From Candidatus Sordicultor fermentans (lineage in GTDB: Bacteria; Atribacterota; Atribacteria; Atribacterales; Caldatribacteriaceae), in contig DGDO01000026.1 in NCBI GenBank assembly GCA_002385475.1, forward strand, positions 453 through 6,836: a DNA stretch of 6,384 nt, in the 5' to 3' direction. This document shows, in pieces, positions 4,871-6,384 of this stretch; the stretch's first letter is position 1; each line of letters opens with the position of its first letter. Under the pieces are notes generated by a model. The model did not search any database and had not been told where the DNA came from. It was given only the letters and a program-made list of their open reading frames with translations. The translations under genes were made by a program, and so were the position numbers.

Positions 4871-6256
4871 ATGAAAACTTTAATATTCTTTGGAGCTACG
4901 GGCAATCTCTTCACCCAGAAAATCTTCCCTGCCTTATCCTCTCTTTTCTATCACTATGAAATAAGAGATTTAGCTTTAATAGCTTTAGGAAGGCGTTTTT
5001 CTAAAGAGGGAGACTACCGGAGGTTTCTTCAAAAAATCCACCAGAGAGAAGAAAAAGAGTTATTGGAACGGGTTTTCTATCTCCCAGGAGATTTAGAAAA
5101 CCCGGAAATCCCTTCAAAACTCAGCCAGCTAATTAACAAGACAGGGAAAGAAGAGGCAATATTTTACCTCTCCCTCCCTCCTTCTCTTTATAACTCAGCC
5201 TTAAAAACCATAGAAAAAACCCTGTCCTTAAGCTCGCCCTCCACAAAAAAAGTAGCTTTAGAAAAACCTTTTGGTTCCAGCGAAAAAGATTTTGAAGAAC
5301 TGGAAAAAGCTCTTAAAAAAATCTTTCGAGAAGAAGAAATTTTCTACGTCGACCATTACTTGGGAAAAGCCACCGTTCAAAATCTCATCATTCTTAAAGC
5401 TGAAAATCTATTTATAGAAAAACTGCTATCCCGGTCCTTCGTAAAAGAGGTGCGCATTGCAGTAAGTGAAAAAGAAGGGGTAGGAGAAAGAAAAAAATTT
5501 TACGAAGAGACCGGTGCCATTAAAGACGTATTTCAAAATCATCTCCTTCAGCTTCTCACTCTTTTAGCTATCGATATCCCTCCCCTTTGCGAAGAAGATA
5601 GAAAAGAGTGTCAAAGATTCCTGGAAAATGTAGGCCAGGCCAAAAGTCATTTGCTTACCGAGATTCAACTGCCCCCTCCGGAAGCCATATATTTAGGGCA
5701 ATACCAGAATTACCAGGAAGAGGTAGAAAATCCTCATTCCCAGATAGAAACTTTAGTTTATCTGCCTTTATATATTTCTTCTGAGCGGTGGCAGGGAGTA
5801 CCATTTCGAATGTTGACCGGAAAAAGAATGGCAGAGAGGGAATCGTTTCTTGAGGTGGTATTTCATTCCCATTTTCCAGAGGATAACCTCCTTCGCATAG
5901 AAATTCAACCCGAGGAAAGAATAGACCTCTTAATAAGAGTAAAAACACCGGGAATGGGGTTATATTCTTCTCCTACCCGGCTAAATTTCACCTATTCTGG
6001 AAGTTTTGGAGCCAATACCCCCGAAGCTTATGAAAAGATAATATATGACTTGCTGGCCGGGGATCGAACTTTGTTTCCTGACTCTACTTTTATTCGTCAT
6101 GCCTGGCAAATAGTAGACCGGTTGGTTTCTATTATCCACAAGGAAGGAATTAAACCCCATCTTTACCCCGTAGACACTTTAACTCCCGGAGATTTCTGGA
6201 TCTCACCTCCACAGATTACAATATCCCGCAAAACCAGTCATGATTATAGGGAATAA
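4871..6256 (+). CDS. zwf: Glucose-6-phosphate 1-dehydrogenase, divergent
   Basis: A 461-residue protein that oxidises glucose 6-phosphate to 6-phosphogluconolactone with NAD(P)+, the entry to the oxidative pentose phosphate pathway. N-terminal Rossmann nucleotide site GATGNL (8-13), where most homologues have Asp, not Asn, at residue 12; K17 aligns with Lys21 of the Leuconostoc enzyme. RR at 41-42 suits the NADP 2'-phosphate. EKPFG (131-135), active-site DHYLGK (161-166), catalytic His in QNHLLQLL (H224, exactly 62 residues after H162 as in Leuconostoc), substrate-binding RWQGVPFRMLTGKRM (306-320) and KTPG (358-361) are all present. The protein is somewhat shorter than the usual 480-510 residues, and its C-terminal tail is unlike the common YPAGSWGP ending. 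ATG at 4871 is chosen because MKTLIFFGATG matches family N-termini. A longer frame from ATG 4832 would overlap the cyclase gene with a poorly spaced ribosome site. There is little Shine-Dalgarno before 4871, suggesting coupling to the cyclase, one base upstream. Confidence 0.93.
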   Translation: MKTLIFFGATGNLFTQKIFPALSSLFYHYEIRDLALIALGRRFSKEGDYRRFLQKIHQREEKELLERVFYLPGDLENPEIPSKLSQLINKTGKEEAIFYLSLPPSLYNSALKTIEKTLSLSSPSTKKVALEKPFGSSEKDFEELEKALKKIFREEEIFYVDHYLGKATVQNLIILKAENLFIEKLLSRSFVKEVRIAVSEKEGVGERKKFYEETGAIKDVFQNHLLQLLTLLAIDIPPLCEEDRKECQRFLENVGQAKSHLLTEIQLPPPEAIYLGQYQNYQEEVENPHSQIETLVYLPLYISSERWQGVPFRMLTGKRMAERESFLEVVFHSHFPEDNLLRIEIQPEERIDLLIRVKTPGMGLYSSPTRLNFTYSGSFGANTPEAYEKIIYDLLAGDRTLFPDSTFIRHAWQIVDRLVSIIHKEGIKPHLYPVDTLTPGDFWISPPQITISRKTSHDYRE

Positions 6257-6321
6257 ACCCCCATAACCCCTTTATCCGTCATTTCTGAATGGCTTTATCA
6301 AGGTTCCCGAGAGTAGAGAGA

Positions 6322-6384
6322 ATGCACCTTATGATTCCAAATAAAAAGACAAAAACAAAACGTGGATGCCTGATAAAAGCGCTC
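6322..6384 (+). CDS. Possible start of a further gene (partial, uncertain)
   Basis: An open frame begins at ATG 6322 (or in-frame ATG 6331), after a stop at 6286-6288, and is still open at the window edge. The 21 visible residues are Lys-rich and then turn hydrophobic (MIPNKKTKTKRGCLIKAL from 6331), compatible with a membrane or secreted protein N-terminus. AGAGAG at 6315-6320 could be the ribosome site for the second ATG. No family is recognisable, and an open frame this short could be chance. Confidence 0.25.
   Translation, partial: MHLMIPNKKTKTKRGCLIKAL

Overview
The window looks like a chromosomal segment of a low-to-medium-GC, motile bacterium. The clues are a Bacillota-like 23S rRNA 5' domain, a sigma-28 (FliA/SigD)-type promoter in front of a chemoreceptor gene, and strong GAGGTG/AGGAG ribosome binding sites. 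The sequence alone does not fix the phylum. It could be a Bacillota relative or one of the deep-branching lineages with similar signals.

Layout. (1) Positions 1-499 hold the 5' part of a 23S rRNA gene on the minus strand, running off the left edge. It is preceded by a short leader (about 500-592) and a near-consensus sigma-70 promoter with 17-bp spacing (599-627). No 16S or tRNA gene lies upstream; instead the next gene points the other way. This 23S gene therefore appears to be physically and transcriptionally unlinked from 16S. (2) Positions 628-1056 are a non-coding divergent region. It holds a possible palindromic operator, a sigma-28 promoter (964-990), a small tandem repeat and the ribosome binding site of the next gene. 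(3) Positions 1057-2934 encode a full-length transmembrane chemoreceptor (MCP) with an unusually long signalling hairpin, closed by a clear intrinsic terminator (2958-3004). (4) Positions 3005-3348 are non-coding and hold two inverted repeats. One is a 15-bp perfect stem nested in a longer palindrome. (5) Positions 3349-6256 hold three tightly packed plus-strand genes: a DUF72/YecE-family protein (GTG start), a cyclase-family metal hydrolase (kynurenine-formamidase-like fold) and a divergent glucose-6-phosphate dehydrogenase (zwf). Gaps are 9 nt and 1 nt, so they are almost certainly one transcript with translational coupling. (6) The last 128 bases hold no clear terminator and perhaps the first codons of another gene.

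How the genes fit together: the MCP is an independent flagellar/chemotaxis-regulon gene. The three-gene operon is centred on glucose-6-phosphate oxidation (entry to the oxidative pentose phosphate pathway). Its upstream hydrolase has no tryptophan-catabolism neighbour here, so a role other than kynurenine formamidase is plausible, possibly acting on a lactone or another cyclic substrate. I see no mobile element, CRISPR array or phage gene. The most notable points are the unlinked 23S gene with its own promoter, the long-class chemoreceptor, and the hydrolase-zwf coupling.
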